Assembly: GCA_039587535.1 (NCBI GenBank)
Contig: JBDHIF010000009.1
Location: forward strand, 20,969-84,968
Source: JAWLHJ01 sp039587535
GTDB taxonomy: Bacteria > Gemmatimonadota > Gemmatimonadetes > Longimicrobiales > Gaopeijiaceae
Direction of reading: 5' to 3'
Length of the DNA stretch: 64,000 nucleotides
Below, piece after piece: positions 24,842 to 34,298 of this stretch. The notes beneath the pieces were generated by a model, which saw only the letters and a list, made by a program, of their open reading frames with translations, ran no database searches and was not told the origin of the DNA. Position 1 is the stretch's first letter; the number at the start of each line of letters is the position of its first letter. The position numbers and the translations under genes were made by a program.

Positions 24842-25918
24842 CTACCGCCCGGGCCTCTTCAGGCTGACCGGCAGACGCCGTAGATGGGCTTCGAGGAGAC
24901 GGCGGGGCGTGAGCTCTTCATCGATGATCCGCGCCAACTCCTCCTCTCGCTTCCACAAGAAGTCCACGGCACGGAGCTCCATCTCCAGAAGCCGACGCTC
25001 TGCAGACTCGTTGAGCGCGATCTCCAGTCCTATCGTCCCGACCGTTCCGAGCTTCCACAATGATGCCCGGCGCCGGGTGATGGTCTCGGTGAAGGCACCC
25101 GCCGAGCCGGCCCGTTCGATCTCCCGCGCAGCTTCGGTGATCTTCCGGTCCGAAGCTCCAGCGATGTTCTGGTATGCGAGGAGTCGGCGCAGGACGTTCT
25201 CGGCCACGTCACCGTGGAGCTCGTACACTTTCTCCGGCGTCCATGGATCACAGCGCTGACACGGCACGCCCACGGACAACCGGCCGTCCGGGCCCCGTAG
25301 CGGGTAAACCCACCAGCCGAGATCGTAACGCAGCGCCCTGAGCGTGCTGTGGCAGTAGGGGCACGTCTCACGACCGTGCCACGCCGCCCAGCCGAATCGG
25401 CGCCAACGGAGCACATCCTCCACGGGGGCGTCTTCCCAGTCGATGGACAGGTCAGGGTCCCCGAAGCCCAGGATTGAACCGACGTAGGCCAGACCGCCCA
25501 CGGCGTACGCGGACAGGGTGGAGCGCGCGCTGGAGAGAGAGACACGCCGGCGCCGGAGCTCGCGGCCGTACCGCCACCATGCGCGTTCGACCAGCTCCGC
25601 AGCCCCGACGCGCACCACCGTAAGCCCGTCCGCATCGTACAGCGCAACGTTGGCTGTCCGGGCCAGGGGGCGGCCACGGTCGTGCACCAGGCGCTCCAGC
25701 TCGTGGAGCGCCCCGTCACGCCCCTCGATGGGACACAGATTCCAGCGGCCGCAAGAGGCGCAGATCACCCAAAGCCGGCCCGACACCGGATCGTAGGCGA
25801 TGCGGCGGCCGAGTGGGAGGTAGGCGAGCCGCAGATTCCTCTGCAGAGGTACGTGGCAGAACAGACACCGCGTCAGGATCCCGTCCAGATCCTTCCTCAA
25901 CTCGCTCGTCATCTTCAT
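24842..25918 (-). CDS. Cytoplasmic zinc-ribbon protein of unknown function
   Basis: A 358-residue protein without signal or membrane segments. Four Cys pairs look like two treble-clef or ribbon sites: CLFCH and CASCGRWNLC in the first 75 residues, then CPYCH and CQRC around residues 190-230. The C-terminal third is helical and rich in Glu/Arg, ending RRLPVSLKRPGR. I recognise no family. The first ATG (25918) follows GGAGGGG. Possible roles include RNA or DNA binding; no neighbour explains it. Confidence 0.75.
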   Translation of the reverse strand: MKMTSELRKDLDGILTRCLFCHVPLQRNLRLAYLPLGRRIAYDPVSGRLWVICASCGRWNLCPIEGRDGALHELERLVHDRGRPLARTANVALYDADGLTVVRVGAAELVERAWWRYGRELRRRRVSLSSARSTLSAYAVGGLAYVGSILGFGDPDLSIDWEDAPVEDVLRWRRFGWAAWHGRETCPYCHSTLRALRYDLGWWVYPLRGPDGRLSVGVPCQRCDPWTPEKVYELHGDVAENVLRRLLAYQNIAGASDRKITEAAREIERAGSAGAFTETITRRRASLWKLGTVGTIGLEIALNESAERRLLEMELRAVDFLWKREEELARIIDEELTPRRLLEAHLRRLPVSLKRPGR

Positions 25919-26068
25919 CGTCGCCCCTCCCCACGATCCTAGGCCACCGGGCGTGGCCCCACGTTCCCTCGTGGCGGTCCCCGGACCGCCACGATTCACC
26001 TACCCTGCAGGCACGCTCACCGGTCCCTACACCCGAGCTCGGAAGGCCGTGCCCGCATCATCAGACCC

Positions 26069-26575
26069 TCAGGGCGCCGCGGCGATGCACTCGATCTCTA
26101 CTCGAGCGTCGAAGGCCAGGCCACCCGTGGCCAGCGCAGAGCGAGCCGGCGGGTCCGAAGCGAAAAACTCGAGGTACACCTCGTTCATCGCGGCATAGTC
26201 GGCCATGTCGGCGAGAAACACGGTGCACTTCACCATGTCCGCCATGGAGCCTCCGGCGGCCTCGATGACGTTCTGGAGATTCTCCAGAGTCTGTCGGGTC
26301 TCGGGTCCGATCCCCCCCTCGATCAAACGGATCTCGTCCCCGGGTACGGTGCCGATGGAGCCGGACAGGAAGATGAAGTCCCCGCTGCGAATGGCAGAGG
26401 AAAACACCGGCAGGCGGGCCACCCCGGGAACGTCGACGATCTCCTTGTGCGGATCCTCCTCGGAGGCGTCCTGGACAGGACGGTCAGTCCGCGGCTCGAT
26501 CGTGCATGCCGAGACCCAAGCCAGCAGGCTCAGGGTCGTTGCGCGTCCCGCGTACCTCCAAAAGCTGCCCGTCAT
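26069..26575 (-). CDS. RidA-family domain with lipoprotein signal
   Basis: A 168-residue protein. Residues 1-24 form a signal ending WVSAC, which fits a lipobox, so it is likely anchored in the cell envelope. After an acidic linker comes a whole RidA domain: LPVFSSAIRSGDFIFLSG, TLENLQNVIEAAGGSMADM and PARSALATGGLAFDARVEIECIA-type ending. RidA normally clears enamines in the cytoplasm; an exported form is unusual, and its substrate is unknown. AAAGGAG precedes the ATG at 26575. The gene follows a UMF1-type transporter on the same strand. Confidence 0.87.
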   Translation of the reverse strand: MTGSFWRYAGRATTLSLLAWVSACTIEPRTDRPVQDASEEDPHKEIVDVPGVARLPVFSSAIRSGDFIFLSGSIGTVPGDEIRLIEGGIGPETRQTLENLQNVIEAAGGSMADMVKCTVFLADMADYAAMNEVYLEFFASDPPARSALATGGLAFDARVEIECIAAAP

Positions 26576-26660
26576 CGTTTTCGCTCCTTTGTCCTCGTTG
26601 GCGTCGTCCACCGCACCTCGGCGGTGAAGGTCGGGGATTCCAGCCCCGGGCGCCAGCGAA

Positions 26661-27902
26661 TCAGCCTGCAACCTGAGGCGCGCCTCCCCTTCGACGCTCC
26701 GCCACCGGATCCCGCACGCGCAGCAGAAGCAGCAGCCCTATGACGAAGAGGGCGGTGAGCACCAGGAAGCCGGGCCGCTGGTTCCCCCCCGCCACGAGCG
26801 TGACCCACCCGAAGAGCGCAGGTCCGATGATGGACGACGCACGGCCGCAGAGCGCGTAGAAGCCGAACATCTCGGCCTCCTTGCCGTCGGGAACCAACGA
26901 GGCCATCAGGGCCCTGCTCGCGGACTGGAGGGAGCCGAGCCCAAGACCGGCAGAGATGGCCAGGGCGTAGAAGATCGTCGGACTCCGGACGAAGAACGCC
27001 GCCACCCCCACGGCGATCCACAGCATCAGCACACCGATCAGCACCCGTTTGGGTCCGAGCAAGTCCGTGGGCCTGGACAGCGCGAACGCCCCCAACAGCG
27101 CGGAGAACTGGACCACCAGGAACAGAATCACCACACCGTTCCGGTCGAAACCGAACGTCTCCTGGGCAACGATGCCGGCCATGGCGATGATGGTCAGCAC
27201 ACCATCGATGTAGAAGAAAAAGGCGAAGAGGAACTTCCGTAGCTCAGCGTTGGCCCAGACTTCTCCGACGATGGTACGGAAATGGGTCAAGCCCCACCGT
27301 GCCGCCTCACCAATGCCCACGCCGGTGGGCTCGTCCGCCGGAAGAAAGAAGAGCGCCGGCAGCGCGAACACGGTGAAGAAGGATGCCACCAGCAGCCACA
27401 TCACGGGAGGGCTGTCGACGAACGGCAGGACCATGATGAGCCCCAGCGCCGAGCCCAGATACCCAACGCCGAAGCCCAAGCCCGAGACCGAGCCTCGCTT
27501 CTCGGGCGGCGCGATGTCAGGGAGGTACGCATTGTAGAAGACGTTGGCCCCCTCGAAGCCCACGTTGGCCACCACGAAGAGCACGAACCCCCACAGCGCC
27601 ATCCCCGACTGAAGCGTGGTCATGAGCGCGACGGCTCCGACGCACACGGCGGCGTAGGCGAACATGAACTTCTTTCTCGAGCCGCCTCGGTCCGCGATGG
27701 CACCGAGCAGAGGAGAGGTCAGCGCCACGATCAGCGCCGACAAAGACAGGGCGTTCCCGTACCACGACTCACCGGCCCCACCCTCACCACCCACCACCAC
27801 GCCCACGTAATAGAGCGGAAACACCGCGGTGGTCATGACCGCGGGGAAGACCGAGTTGGCGAAGTCGTAGAGCGCCCAGGCGCCGACCTGCTTCCTGTTC
27901 AC
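26661..27902 (-). CDS. MFS transporter, UMF1/Atg22-like
   Basis: A 413-residue major facilitator protein with about twelve hydrophobic segments. The start (WALYDFANSVFPAV) is the hallmark of the UMF1 group related to yeast vacuolar Atg22, which exports amino acids. The cytosolic loop ADRGGSRKKF between helices 2 and 3 is the MFS motif. It begins with GTG and has GGGAGCAGG upstream. Located before the exported RidA gene; a link to amino-acid breakdown products is possible (inference). Confidence 0.9.
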   Translation of the reverse strand: MNRKQVGAWALYDFANSVFPAVMTTAVFPLYYVGVVVGGEGGAGESWYGNALSLSALIVALTSPLLGAIADRGGSRKKFMFAYAAVCVGAVALMTTLQSGMALWGFVLFVVANVGFEGANVFYNAYLPDIAPPEKRGSVSGLGFGVGYLGSALGLIMVLPFVDSPPVMWLLVASFFTVFALPALFFLPADEPTGVGIGEAARWGLTHFRTIVGEVWANAELRKFLFAFFFYIDGVLTIIAMAGIVAQETFGFDRNGVVILFLVVQFSALLGAFALSRPTDLLGPKRVLIGVLMLWIAVGVAAFFVRSPTIFYALAISAGLGLGSLQSASRALMASLVPDGKEAEMFGFYALCGRASSIIGPALFGWVTLVAGGNQRPGFLVLTALFVIGLLLLLRVRDPVAERRRGGAPQVAG

Positions 27903-28112
27903 GTGTGCCTGCTCCCGGCAAGAGCGAGGGGAAGAGCCCGATCACTCGGGTACGTCGTAGCGCGGACGGTAGCGCCTCGGGTATCCCCCTGCCACCGGTC
28001 GTCGGCCGACGGTGACCCGTGACCCCGGAGCTGCTATGTGGTGCGGTTGCGCCCTGGCCGGCCCCGGGCGAATCTCAGCGGCGACGGACAGACTCCTTGA
28101 AACCACATCGAC

Positions 28113-28889
28113 ATGAATCGACTCATCGGCAAGCGCGTCCTCGTCACGGGAGCAAGTGCAGGCATCGGCGAGGCCTGCGTAAGGCGCTTCGCGGAACAAG
28201 GAGCGCACGTCCTTCTGGCCGCTCGCCGCCTGGACCGTATCGAGAAGCTCGCCGAGGAGCTCCGCGACGCACACGGCGTCGAAGCGCACGCCCATGCCGT
28301 GGACGTGACCGACCGGGCGCGTGTGGTGGAGTACGTCGAGACGCTGGAGCGGCTGGATCTCCTCCCCGACGTTCTGGTGAACAACGCGGGGAAGGCACGC
28401 GGCCTGGACAAGTTCCACGAAGGATCCATCGAGGACTGGGAGGAGATGATCGACACCAACCTCAAGGGCGTCCTCTACATGTCCCGAGCCATCCTGCCGC
28501 ACATGGTCGCCCGGAACTCGGGCCACGTCGTACACATCGGCAGCACGGCCGGCCGTTGGGTGTATCCGAAGGGCGCGGTCTACAACGCCTCGAAGTTCGG
28601 CCTACGCGCCATCGCCGAAGGGATGAACATGGATCTCCTCGGCACGAAGGTGCGGGTATCCAGCGTGGACCCCGGGCTCACCGAGACCGAGTTCAGCGAG
28701 GTCCGCTTCCGCGGGGACGCCGAACGGGCCAGCCAAGTATACGCCACCACAAAGCCCCTGAAGGCAGAGGACGTGGCGGACGCGGTCTTGTACGCGACAA
28801 ACGCACCCGACCACGTGGACATCTTCCAGATCGTCCTGATGCCCACGGCTCAGCGCGCGTCTGGAATGGTGGACAGGACCGGAGGTTGA
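28113..28889 (+). CDS. Short-chain dehydrogenase/reductase, YdfG-like
   Basis: A 258-residue classical SDR. The NAD(P) site reads TGASAGIG, with AARR after strand 2 pointing to NADP preference; NNAG and catalytic Ser (HIGSTAG), Tyr and Lys (YNASK) are in place, and PGLTETEFS follows. This ending and the VDIFQIVLMPTAQ near the C-terminus match YdfG-type 3-hydroxy acid dehydrogenases, which oxidise serine or 3-hydroxypropionate. Divergent from the UMF1-type transporter over 210 bases. Confidence 0.92.
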   Translation: MNRLIGKRVLVTGASAGIGEACVRRFAEQGAHVLLAARRLDRIEKLAEELRDAHGVEAHAHAVDVTDRARVVEYVETLERLDLLPDVLVNNAGKARGLDKFHEGSIEDWEEMIDTNLKGVLYMSRAILPHMVARNSGHVVHIGSTAGRWVYPKGAVYNASKFGLRAIAEGMNMDLLGTKVRVSSVDPGLTETEFSEVRFRGDAERASQVYATTKPLKAEDVADAVLYATNAPDHVDIFQIVLMPTAQRASGMVDRTGG

Positions 28890-29060
28890 CGGCACAGATC
28901 GGGCTGCGGAACCGCCTTGGGCAGAAAGTACTCCGAGACCGGCAGCGGCCCGGCGTCGGCCCAGGCCATGAGCCCCGCGGGGGCGCCGACCGCGTGTCCG
29001 CGCGCCGTCTGATACCCCCATGCTCGGGGGCATCGGGCCTCGGGCTTCCGCGGTGAGCTG

Positions 29061-30287
29061 TTGAACGAGAATCCCACTGGCGAGGGGGCCTCCCCAACGC
29101 TCATCGTCTTCGCCCTTTGGCTATTGGTGTTCTCGTCGGCGAGCCAGACGATGATCATCTCGCCGATCCTCCCCATGATCGGCGATCAGCTCGATATCGC
29201 TGACGGGGCACTCGGCACGCTGGTATCCGCGTATTCGGTCATGGTCGGCACGTTCGCCATCATCTCCGGACCCATCTCCGACAAGGTGGGGCGCCGGCGG
29301 ATGCTGATGATGGGCGCCGGGACCATGACGCTGGCATTGTCCCTGCACGGCCTTGTCACCGGCTATGTGTCGTTCCTCGCGGTGCGGGTCTTCGCGGGGA
29401 TGGCAGGTGGCATGCTCAGTGGGGCAGCGGTGTCGTACATCGGCGACTGGTTCCCATACCACCGGCGTGGCTGGGCCACAGGCTGGGTCATGAGCGGGTC
29501 GGCGTTCGGACAGATCATCGGCATCCCCATGGGCATCGTCATGGCAGAGCGATGGGGGATCCGGTCCCCGTTCTACCTGTTCGCGGTCACGATGGCGGCG
29601 ACGCTGGTCCTGCTCTTCTTCAAGGTGCCCCAGCCCGAGGTACAGAGGAGCAAACATCCGCTATCCGTCCGGAAGGCGGTCGGCGACTACATGGCCATGC
29701 TCCGTCGCCCGGAAGTCGCCTGGGCGGCCACGGCCTTCTTTCTCATGTTTCTCGGGATCTCCCTCTACACGGTGTACTTGCCGACCTGGCTCGAACGGGA
29801 CCTGGGGGCCACCGGCGACCAGATCGCTCTCATGTTCCTCCTGGGCGGCGTGGCGAACGTGGTCACCGGGCCGAAGGTGGGGAAGCTCTCCGATCGGATC
29901 GGTCGGAAGGGAATCATCCTCATGGCCTGCGTAGGGCTCTCCCTGGTGATGACGATGACCGTGCCGCTGGTGACGAGCCTCCTGGCCGGGTACGTGGTGT
30001 TCTTCGTGTTCATGGTGCTCGTGGCCATGCGCATCAGCCCGTTCTCGGCGCTACTCACAGCGCTCGTCCGGGACGAAAGCCGCGGCTCTCTGATGAGCCT
30101 CACGGTGGCGCTGGGGCAGATGGGCTTCGCCCTGGGCGGTGCGGTGGCCGGGCCCCTCTTCGCCGGAGTAGGATACCGGTCCAACACGGTGCTGGGCGCC
30201 ATCATGGTGCTGGGCATGGGCCTGATCGTGTGGTTCCTGATCCCCGAGCCGGCCACCGAGAAAGCCCCGTCGACTGCGAACACGTGA
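29061..30287 (+). CDS. MFS transporter (drug or metabolite efflux type)
   Basis: A 408-residue twelve-helix major facilitator protein. The motif between helices 2 and 3 reads GPISDKVGRRRMLM, and the matching SDRIGRKGIILM appears in the second half. VMSGSAFGQIIGIPMG in helix 5 resembles antiporter motif C of proton-driven efflux pumps. Starts with TTG. No neighbour defines its substrate. Confidence 0.9.
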   Translation: MNENPTGEGASPTLIVFALWLLVFSSASQTMIISPILPMIGDQLDIADGALGTLVSAYSVMVGTFAIISGPISDKVGRRRMLMMGAGTMTLALSLHGLVTGYVSFLAVRVFAGMAGGMLSGAAVSYIGDWFPYHRRGWATGWVMSGSAFGQIIGIPMGIVMAERWGIRSPFYLFAVTMAATLVLLFFKVPQPEVQRSKHPLSVRKAVGDYMAMLRRPEVAWAATAFFLMFLGISLYTVYLPTWLERDLGATGDQIALMFLLGGVANVVTGPKVGKLSDRIGRKGIILMACVGLSLVMTMTVPLVTSLLAGYVVFFVFMVLVAMRISPFSALLTALVRDESRGSLMSLTVALGQMGFALGGAVAGPLFAGVGYRSNTVLGAIMVLGMGLIVWFLIPEPATEKAPSTANT

Positions 30288-30372
30288 CGGCAGTACGGGT
30301 GGGCCGACGGCTGCAGCCGTCTATATTCCCAGGCGAACGCCCCTGACCACCACCAAACCCCGCACTGGAGTC

Positions 30373-31455
30373 GTGTTGAGTCCGACGCCCGACGACAAGC
30401 TCCGAGTTCTCTTCGCAGAAGACGAGCTGGACCACGCGTTCCTCGTACAGGCCTTCTTCGCGGGCATGCCCGAGTTCGCCCTCACCCACGCCCAAGACGG
30501 AGACCAGACCCTGCGCCTGCTCGCCGAGCAGGAATGGGCCCTCCTGGTGACGGACTTGAATCTCCCCGGGGCCGACGGTTTCGAGATCATCCGCACGGCG
30601 AAGGAGAAGAACCGCCACCTCCCGGTGCTGGCCACCACCGGCTATGCGCAGGAGCACTACTGGGATCAAGCGTTCCGCTCCGGCGCGGACCAGGTCATGG
30701 TCAAGCCACTGGACCGGGACGATTTCGTCGCCCGCGTGCGCTCCATGGTGAGCGTCGAGCCGGAGCACCGCCAAGCCAACCCCGATCCCGAGCCAGAGCC
30801 AGAGCCCCGTCAAGCCACGGCGGAAGGCGGGTCCGAGCAAACCTCGGCATCCAGCTCGGAGCGGGAGACGGTGCTTGTGGTCGAGGGCCTTCTCGGAGAC
30901 GGCATCATGGGGTGCGCCGGGGCGTCCGCGGCTGCGGCCAAAGCCGGAGCCCACGTGGTGATCCTTCCGCTCCCCACCGACCGGCCCGAAGTCGATCCGA
31001 GTGAATACGCCGCCGCACAGCTCGCAGCGCAACGCCTCGGGTTCAATCTCCGGTTGGCCGAGCCGCTGGTCGGTGATCCCGAGGCCATGACCCTGATGCT
31101 GGATCGTGCGGTCGGAGAGCTGCGGCCCTCCGTCCTCTACGCACCCGCCCAAGGCGACCGCCATCCATCTCGGGCGGCGGCGTCCCGCATCGCGACCGAA
31201 GCCGCACGCGGCCGTGTCCCTGTGCTCGGATACCAGACCGCGACCTCTCCCTCCGCCTTCGCACCGAAGAAGGTGTTGGACGTTACAGCGCATCTCCATG
31301 AGAAAGTCGAAGCCCTTGGGGAGTTCGTGGAGACTGTCGAAACGCGACCCGATCTCGAGCCCGAGCTCGCCCGCGCCTACGCCCACTACTGGGGTCGGCT
31401 GCGGGACTTCGGGCAGGCAGAGGCCTTCGAGATTCTCCAGGAGAAGACCGAATGA
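30373..31455 (+). CDS. Response-regulator receiver fused to a degenerate PIG-L/LmbE-like domain
   Basis: A 360-residue cytoplasmic protein. Residues 9-125 form a receiver domain with acidic pair E16/D17, phosphorylation site D61 (VTDLNLPGADG), T88/T89 and K111. A proline/glutamate linker (128-162) leads to a region (165-345) with the layout of PIG-L deacetylases: VLVVEGLLGDGIMGCAG where family members have AHPDDE, GDRHPSRAAASR near the second zinc site, and AHLHEKVEAL. Of the zinc ligands only H264 seems left, so it is probably not a deacetylase and may bind a sugar or protein. There is no DNA-binding domain. No histidine kinase lies nearby. Its stop overlaps the M1 peptidase start. Confidence 0.82.
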   Translation: MLSPTPDDKLRVLFAEDELDHAFLVQAFFAGMPEFALTHAQDGDQTLRLLAEQEWALLVTDLNLPGADGFEIIRTAKEKNRHLPVLATTGYAQEHYWDQAFRSGADQVMVKPLDRDDFVARVRSMVSVEPEHRQANPDPEPEPEPRQATAEGGSEQTSASSSERETVLVVEGLLGDGIMGCAGASAAAAKAGAHVVILPLPTDRPEVDPSEYAAAQLAAQRLGFNLRLAEPLVGDPEAMTLMLDRAVGELRPSVLYAPAQGDRHPSRAAASRIATEAARGRVPVLGYQTATSPSAFAPKKVLDVTAHLHEKVEALGEFVETVETRPDLEPELARAYAHYWGRLRDFGQAEAFEILQEKTE

Positions 31456-33206
31456 AGTCGCAACCGCACCTTCGGGGGGCCGCCCCCCTCGGTCCTGCTC
31501 CCTTCAGCGGATGGTCTATCCGTCCTCTATGCCTGGCCACCATCGTCACCGGAGCGACGCTCGCCGCGGCACCGGCAGGGGCCCAGGAGCCAGAACCCAT
31601 CCCCGCCGGAGTTGCACCGGCGCCTGGGCCCTATGCGCCGGGTGTGGACGTGCAGCATTACGAGGTGGAGATCGCGCTGGCTGCGGGTTCGGACCGAATC
31701 GACGCCCGAGTGGCCATCGACGTGGCGGTGAACAGCCACCAGGCAGTGCTGCCCCTGGACTTCACCGGCCTGGAGGTCACCGCCGTGACCGTTGACGGCA
31801 TGGCCGGGCCGTACACGTACGAGGAGGGGGTCGTGCGGATCCCGCTCCGCTCGGTCGTCCCCGGAGACATGGTGCGCGTCACGCTGGACTACCGAGGAAC
31901 CCCCGACGACGGACTCATCCTGAGGGAGAACGTACACGGGGCCCCGGCAGCCTTCGTGGACAACTGGCCGAACCGAACGCGTTTCTGGCTCCCCACCGTG
32001 GATCACCCGACCGACAAAGCGACGGTGCGCTACACGGTCCACGCTCCGTCCCAGTGGAAGGTCATCGCCAACGGTGCGTTGCTGACCGAGGCCGCCCCCA
32101 CCCCGGCCGGGGCCCTGGGCTCCGGTTCCGACCGTCGGACCTGGGTGTGGGAGGTCGGCGTCCCCATCTCCACGTACAACATGGTCATCGGGGCGGCCGA
32201 CATGGACATCCGCACCGTCGGCCTGGCCGCTTGCGGTCGAGCTCCGCTGAGCCCGAGGGAGGACGGGTGCGTGGAGGTGACCACGTGGATCTTCCCGGAA
32301 GACGTGGACAACGCCGAGCCGTCTTTCCGGCGAGCAGCCCAGATGACCGACTTCTTCACCGAGCTCGTCGGCGACTATCCGTTCGAGAAGCTGGCGAACG
32401 TCCAGTCGGCCACCCGCTTCGGCGGCATGGAGAATGCGTCGGCCATCTTCTATTCGGAGCAGGCCATCGCCGAAGGGCGGGACATCGAGGGGACGGTTTC
32501 CCACGAGATCGCCCACCAATGGTTCGGCGACGCCGTGACGGAGGCGAGCTGGCATCACCTGTGGCTCTCGGAGGGCTTCGCCTCCTACTTCGGGGACCTC
32601 TTCTTCGAGGCGGCAGACGGTGTAGAGGACTTCCGTCTGCTCATGGAGGTGAGTCGCCAAAGCGTGGTGAGCTCAGCCGACGTGGAGCGGCCCGTGGTAG
32701 ACCCCGAGGAGACGGACCTCTTCGCCCTTCTCAACGCCAACAACTACCCAAAGGGCGCCTGGGTCCTGCACATGCTGCGCGGACTCCTCGGTGACGAAGC
32801 ATTCTTCGCGGGCATTCGAGCGTACTACCAGCGCCACCTCCATTCAGCTGTCCTTACGGAGGACTTTCAGGCTGTCATGGAGGAGGTATCCAACACGGAC
32901 CTCGACTGGTTCTTCACCCAGTGGCTCTACCGACCGGGGTACCCGGTCTTCGAGGTGGAGGATCGTTGGACTCCCGGTGAGGCCGGTGGAACTTCGGAGG
33001 TCGTGGTGCGACAGGTCCAGAAGGATTCCTGGCCCCGCTTCCGGGTACCCCTCCAGCTGTGCTGGGGGGAAGGTGCAGAGCGCCTGTGTCGAGCCGCGGT
33101 GTCGGGCTCGTCGGAGGACGTCTTCCGCTTCGACATGGAAGCTCGACCCGAGGGCTCCGTCACCTTGGACCCCGATGGCTGGATCCTCAAGGACATGCGC
33201 CCCTGA
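31452..33206 (+). CDS. Secreted M1-family aminopeptidase
   Basis: A 584-residue zinc metallopeptidase with a signal peptide (about residues 1-45, ending PAGAQ). The zinc site is H351-E-I-A-H355 with the distal Glu in LSEGFASYF, and the exopeptidase motif appears as FGGMENAS. It trims N-terminal residues from peptides outside the cytoplasm. The C-terminal domain, with FEVEDRW and a beta-rich end, is short, as in bacterial leukotriene-A4-hydrolase-like members. Coupled by ATGA to the receiver/PIG-L-like gene. Confidence 0.93.
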   Translation: MKSQPHLRGAAPLGPAPFSGWSIRPLCLATIVTGATLAAAPAGAQEPEPIPAGVAPAPGPYAPGVDVQHYEVEIALAAGSDRIDARVAIDVAVNSHQAVLPLDFTGLEVTAVTVDGMAGPYTYEEGVVRIPLRSVVPGDMVRVTLDYRGTPDDGLILRENVHGAPAAFVDNWPNRTRFWLPTVDHPTDKATVRYTVHAPSQWKVIANGALLTEAAPTPAGALGSGSDRRTWVWEVGVPISTYNMVIGAADMDIRTVGLAACGRAPLSPREDGCVEVTTWIFPEDVDNAEPSFRRAAQMTDFFTELVGDYPFEKLANVQSATRFGGMENASAIFYSEQAIAEGRDIEGTVSHEIAHQWFGDAVTEASWHHLWLSEGFASYFGDLFFEAADGVEDFRLLMEVSRQSVVSSADVERPVVDPEETDLFALLNANNYPKGAWVLHMLRGLLGDEAFFAGIRAYYQRHLHSAVLTEDFQAVMEEVSNTDLDWFFTQWLYRPGYPVFEVEDRWTPGEAGGTSEVVVRQVQKDSWPRFRVPLQLCWGEGAERLCRAAVSGSSEDVFRFDMEARPEGSVTLDPDGWILKDMRP

Positions 33207-33310
33207 GCGTCGGGGAGCGGCGGTCCTGGAACCCCGACCCAGCCGCCCCCTCTGGTTGCGAACCGCCCCCGGCTCCGGCGAGTTTGGGAGTCCGACTGAA
33301 TCCCCGATCC

Positions 33311-34273
33311 ATGCCACGCACCGTGCACCTAGACTTCGAGCAAGACATCGTCGAGATCCAACAGCAGATCGACAAGCTCCTGGATCTCGCGGACCGGAAG
33401 GGCATCGACGTCTCGGGCGAGGTCTCCGTCCTGAGGAGCAAGTTGGACGACCTCAAGCGCGAGACCTACGACAACCTGGCCCCCATGGAGCAGGTCCAGG
33501 TCGCCCGGCACCCGCAACGGCCCTACACGCTGGACTACGTCGAGCGGATCTTCACGGAATGGGTCGAGATGGCCGGTGACCGGAACTTCCGCGACGACGA
33601 GGCCATCGTCGGAGGCTGGGCAAGGTTCAACGGACGGTCCGTCATGATCGTGGGACAGCAGAAGGGCCGGGACATGAAGGAGAATCTGCGCCGGAATTTC
33701 GGCATGCCTCATCCGGAGGGCTATCGAAAGGCGCTGCGCCTCATGCGCCAGGCCGAGAAGTTCGGACGCCCGGTGGTAAGCTTCATCGACACCCCAGGAG
33801 CGTATCCGGGCATCGGATCGGAGGAGCGCGGCATCGGTGAAGCGATCGCGTTCAACCTCCGCGAGATGGCTCGTCTGAAGGTCCCGGTCGTGTCCGCGGT
33901 CATCGGCGAGGGGATGTCCGGCGGCGCACTGGGTATCGGCGTCACCGACCGGATCCTCATGCTCGAGCACGCCGTCTACTCCGTGATCTCGCCCGAGGGG
34001 TGCGCCGCGATCCTGTGGCGCTCCGCGGAGCACAAGGAAAAGGCCGCCAACGCCCTCAAGCTCACGGCCCGCGACCTCTTCCGCCTCGGGGTCTGCGACG
34101 AGATCGTGCCCGAGCCCGAGGGCGGCGCTCACACGGATTGGGACGCCGCTGCACAGCACCTGAGCTCCAGCCTCGAAAGGGCCCTGTCGGCTCTGGAGGA
34201 GCTCTCGGTGGACGAGCTCCGTCAGCGCCGATGGGACAAGTACGAGGCCATCGGTGCGTGGCAGGAAGCCTGA
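33311..34273 (+). CDS. accA: Acetyl-CoA carboxylase carboxyltransferase, alpha subunit
   Basis: A 320-residue subunit that moves carboxyl from biotin to acetyl-CoA in the first step of fatty acid synthesis, together with AccD. Family blocks are clear: LDFEQDIVEIQQQIDKL at the start, PHPEGYRKALRLMRQAEKF, FIDTPGAYPGIGSEERG and EGGSGGA-like text as GEGMSGGALGIG. ATG at 33311 begins the conserved part; the upstream open frame is antisense-like extension. accD is not in the window. Followed closely by ricT and metG. Confidence 0.97.
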   Translation: MPRTVHLDFEQDIVEIQQQIDKLLDLADRKGIDVSGEVSVLRSKLDDLKRETYDNLAPMEQVQVARHPQRPYTLDYVERIFTEWVEMAGDRNFRDDEAIVGGWARFNGRSVMIVGQQKGRDMKENLRRNFGMPHPEGYRKALRLMRQAEKFGRPVVSFIDTPGAYPGIGSEERGIGEAIAFNLREMARLKVPVVSAVIGEGMSGGALGIGVTDRILMLEHAVYSVISPEGCAAILWRSAEHKEKAANALKLTARDLFRLGVCDEIVPEPEGGAHTDWDAAAQHLSSSLERALSALEELSVDELRQRRWDKYEAIGAWQEA

Positions 34274-34298
34274 GCCCCGGCCGCTGAGGACGCCCGCC

